Assembly: GCA_045805805.1 (NCBI GenBank)
Contig: JBJMKO010000026.1
Span: 16,025 to 80,024 of the forward strand
From: VRUE01 sp045805805
Lineage (GTDB): Bacteria; Actinomycetota; Thermoleophilia; Solirubrobacterales; 70-9
DNA: 64,000 nt
Reading direction: 5' to 3'
Each line of letters starts with the position of its first letter. Position 1 is the first letter of the stretch. Below are positions 62,651 through 64,000 of this stretch, in pieces. A program made the translations under genes and the position numbers. The notes under the pieces are model-generated. The model worked only from the letters and a program-made list of their open reading frames with translations. It was not told where the DNA came from and searched no databases.

Positions 62651-63694
62651 TCACGCCCTGCCCCGCTCGGCTCGATCGGCGGCCAGCTCGCCCCGGCCGG
62701 CACCGCCCTCGCGGAGCAGCGCCGCCGTGCGACCGATCGCGTCGACCTCGACGCAGCGGGCGGCGAGGCGGATGGCGTTGGCGATTCCCTCGGCACCGGA
62801 GCTACCGTGTCCGACCACGGCGATGCCGCGCAAGCCGAGCAGGATCGCGCCGCCGGTGGCGTCCGGGTGCAGCTCACGCCGCAGGCCGCCAAGCGCCGGG
62901 CGCATCAGCAGGCCGCCCAGCCCGGCGAGCGGGTTCGAGCGAGCGGCGTCGCGGATCGCCGCTGTGACCGTCTTCGCGGTCCCCTCCATCAGCTTCAGCG
63001 AGACGTTTCCGGTGAAGCCGTCGGTGACGACCACATCGGCGACGCCGGCCGGCAGGTCGCGCCCCTCGACGTTGCCGGCGAACTCGATCCCCCCGGTGCG
63101 GGAGAGGATGTCGTGGGCGGCTACGACCTCCTCGCGCCCCTTTCTCGCCTCCTCGCCGACCGAGAGCAGGCCGACGCGGGGGCGCTCCACGCCGAGCACC
63201 GCCTCGCTGAAGGCGGCGCCGAGGAAGGCGAACTGGACCAAGTGCTGGGCGCGCACCTCGACGTTGGCGCCGACGTCGAGGAAGAGCACCTGCTTGCCGG
63301 GGACGGGAAGCCGCACCGCGAGTGCCGGCCGCTGCACGCCCTTGAGCCGCCGCAGGCCGAAGGTCGCCGCCGCCATCGCCGCCCCGGTCGAGCCCGGGCC
63401 GGCCATCGCCTCCGCGCGGCCCTCGGCGACGTCGGCAGCCGCCCGCACCACCGAGGCCTCTTTCTTCGCCCGGACCGCGGCCACCGGGTTCTCGTCGTTG
63501 CCGATCGACTCGGAGGTGGGTACGACCTCGATCCCGTCGGCCCCGTCCAGCTTCAACTCGCCGGGCGGGCCGAAGACGCGAATGCGAATCCCGTCTGCCG
63601 CTGCCATCCGCGCGCCCTCGGCGAGCACGCCAAAGCCCTGCTCGGTCCCGAACCCGTCCAGGGCCACGGTCACGCCGTTCCCGGCCGCCGTCAC
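62651..63694 (-). CDS. plsX: Phosphate acyltransferase PlsX
   Basis: Makes acyl-phosphate from acyl-ACP for phospholipid synthesis. 347 residues from the GTG at 63694, which overlaps the rpmF stop as GTGA. It begins TAAGNGVTVALDGFGTEQGF, where relatives have the ALDAMGGD motif, so the N-terminal motif is divergent. Typical downstream parts are present: MAGPGSTGAAMAAATFGLRR, FLDVGANVEVRAQHLVQFA, GLLSVGEEARKG and VVTDGFTGNVSLKLMEGTAK. Confidence 0.92.
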   Translation of the reverse strand: MTAAGNGVTVALDGFGTEQGFGVLAEGARMAAADGIRIRVFGPPGELKLDGADGIEVVPTSESIGNDENPVAAVRAKKEASVVRAAADVAEGRAEAMAGPGSTGAAMAAATFGLRRLKGVQRPALAVRLPVPGKQVLFLDVGANVEVRAQHLVQFAFLGAAFSEAVLGVERPRVGLLSVGEEARKGREEVVAAHDILSRTGGIEFAGNVEGRDLPAGVADVVVTDGFTGNVSLKLMEGTAKTVTAAIRDAARSNPLAGLGGLLMRPALGGLRRELHPDATGGAILLGLRGIAVVGHGSSGAEGIANAIRLAARCVEVDAIGRTAALLREGGAGRGELAADRAERGRA

Positions 63695-63906
63695 TCCTGG
63701 GCGTCGGAGGGCGCCGCCGAGGGATCGACGACTTTGTGGGCGATCACCTCGCGACCGGCGTAGGTACCGCAGGTCGGGCAGACACGATGCGGCAACCGCG
63801 GGCTGTGGCAGCGCGGGCACTGGTTGAGCCGCGCCTTGCCGGCCTTGTGGTTGGCGCGCCGCTTGTCGCGCCGCGCACTGGAAGTTCTCTTCTTCGGGAC
63901 AGCCAT
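63691..63906 (-). CDS. rpmF: 50S ribosomal protein L32
   Basis: 71 residues: MAVPKKRTSSARRDKRRANH then a four-cysteine zinc ribbon (CPRCHSPRLPHRVCPTC). It heads the rpmF-plsX-acpP-rnc-smc series on the minus strand. Confidence 0.96.
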   Translation of the reverse strand: MAVPKKRTSSARRDKRRANHKAGKARLNQCPRCHSPRLPHRVCPTCGTYAGREVIAHKVVDPSAAPSDAQE

Positions 63907-63942
63907 AAGCAGTGGCGCATGGTAGCGGGTAACCGGGGAGGC

Positions 63943-64000
63943 GGCACCCCTCCCAAAACACTCAAGCGCGGCTCCTGCCGCGCGTTTTGGGAGGGGTGCC
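63943..64000. terminator. Family A hairpin element upstream of rpmF, cut by the window end
   Basis: Arms 63943-63959 and 63984-64000 (17 bp visible) with the same core as at 2995-3072 and 3944-4019, including the inner GCGCGG/CCGCGC stem. The right arm may continue beyond the window. Confidence 0.8.

Overview
The window is 64 kb of high-GC, gene-dense chromosome. Content and gene order point to an actinobacterium, probably of the Thermoleophilia/Solirubrobacterales type. The pointers are SigB/SigF-style partner-switching regulators, a wax-ester synthase (WS/DGAT), DUF892/DUF4235/MEDS stress proteins, a WhiG/FliA-like sigma factor and the rpmF-plsX-acpP-rnc-smc and ffh-rpsP-khpA-trmD-rplS-lepB blocks. 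The lineage is an inference; no rRNA is present. Most genes lie on the minus strand, with many 4-nt stop/start overlaps.

Layout. 0-16 kb: DUF2269 membrane protein (cut by the window edge), hrcA-dnaJ-prmA, a MaoC dehydratase pair, lepA, a large polytopic membrane protein, murJ, rpsT, holA, comEC-comEA, a cupin, a SpoIIM-family protein and tRNA-Ala(GGC). 16-37 kb: a stress island with a fatty acid desaturase, topoisomerase IB, a SigB/F-type sigma factor, two RsbW-like kinases and a MEDS-kinase, a STAS antagonist, an RsbU phosphatase, oxidoreductases, an epimerase-ferritin fusion, small membrane proteins, CDGSH and diiron proteins, a YbdK ligase and LigD. 37-52 kb: tRNA-Gly(GCC), RNase HI-VOC fusion, EF-G-like protein, FliA/WhiG sigma factor, XerC/D, L,D-transpeptidase, a folate cyclo-ligase-like protein, a hydrolase, ilvD, thiD, dprA, comM, yraN. 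52-64 kb: housekeeping block rnhB-lepB-rplS-trmD-khpA-rpsP-ffh-ftsY-WS/DGAT-smc-rnc-acpP-plsX-rpmF.

Two patterns stand out. First, the stress island carries repeated promoter-like sites of the form GTTT-N15/16-GGG(T/C)A(G/T). They lie upstream of the sigma gene itself, its probable anti-sigma gene, topoisomerase IB, the epimerase-ferritin operon, a small stress gene and the YbdK gene, which suggests a self-contained general stress regulon. Second, the window is dotted with long near-perfect inverted repeats. Some sit between co-directional genes and share cores between loci while their outer arms are locus-specific and often contain the stop codon of the upstream gene. Four more sit inside reading frames (prmA, the large membrane protein twice, comEC) and are translated in frame. 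No transposase accompanies them.

Other oddities: an SMC protein of only 826 residues with no visible hinge; RNase III with substituted acidic residues; no rimM between khpA and trmD, where a hairpin element sits instead; lepB with no ATG/GTG/TTG start; L19 with a long acidic tail; several unusual fusions; and a frameshifted SnoaL-like gene. All calls are from reading the sequence only; no database search was run.
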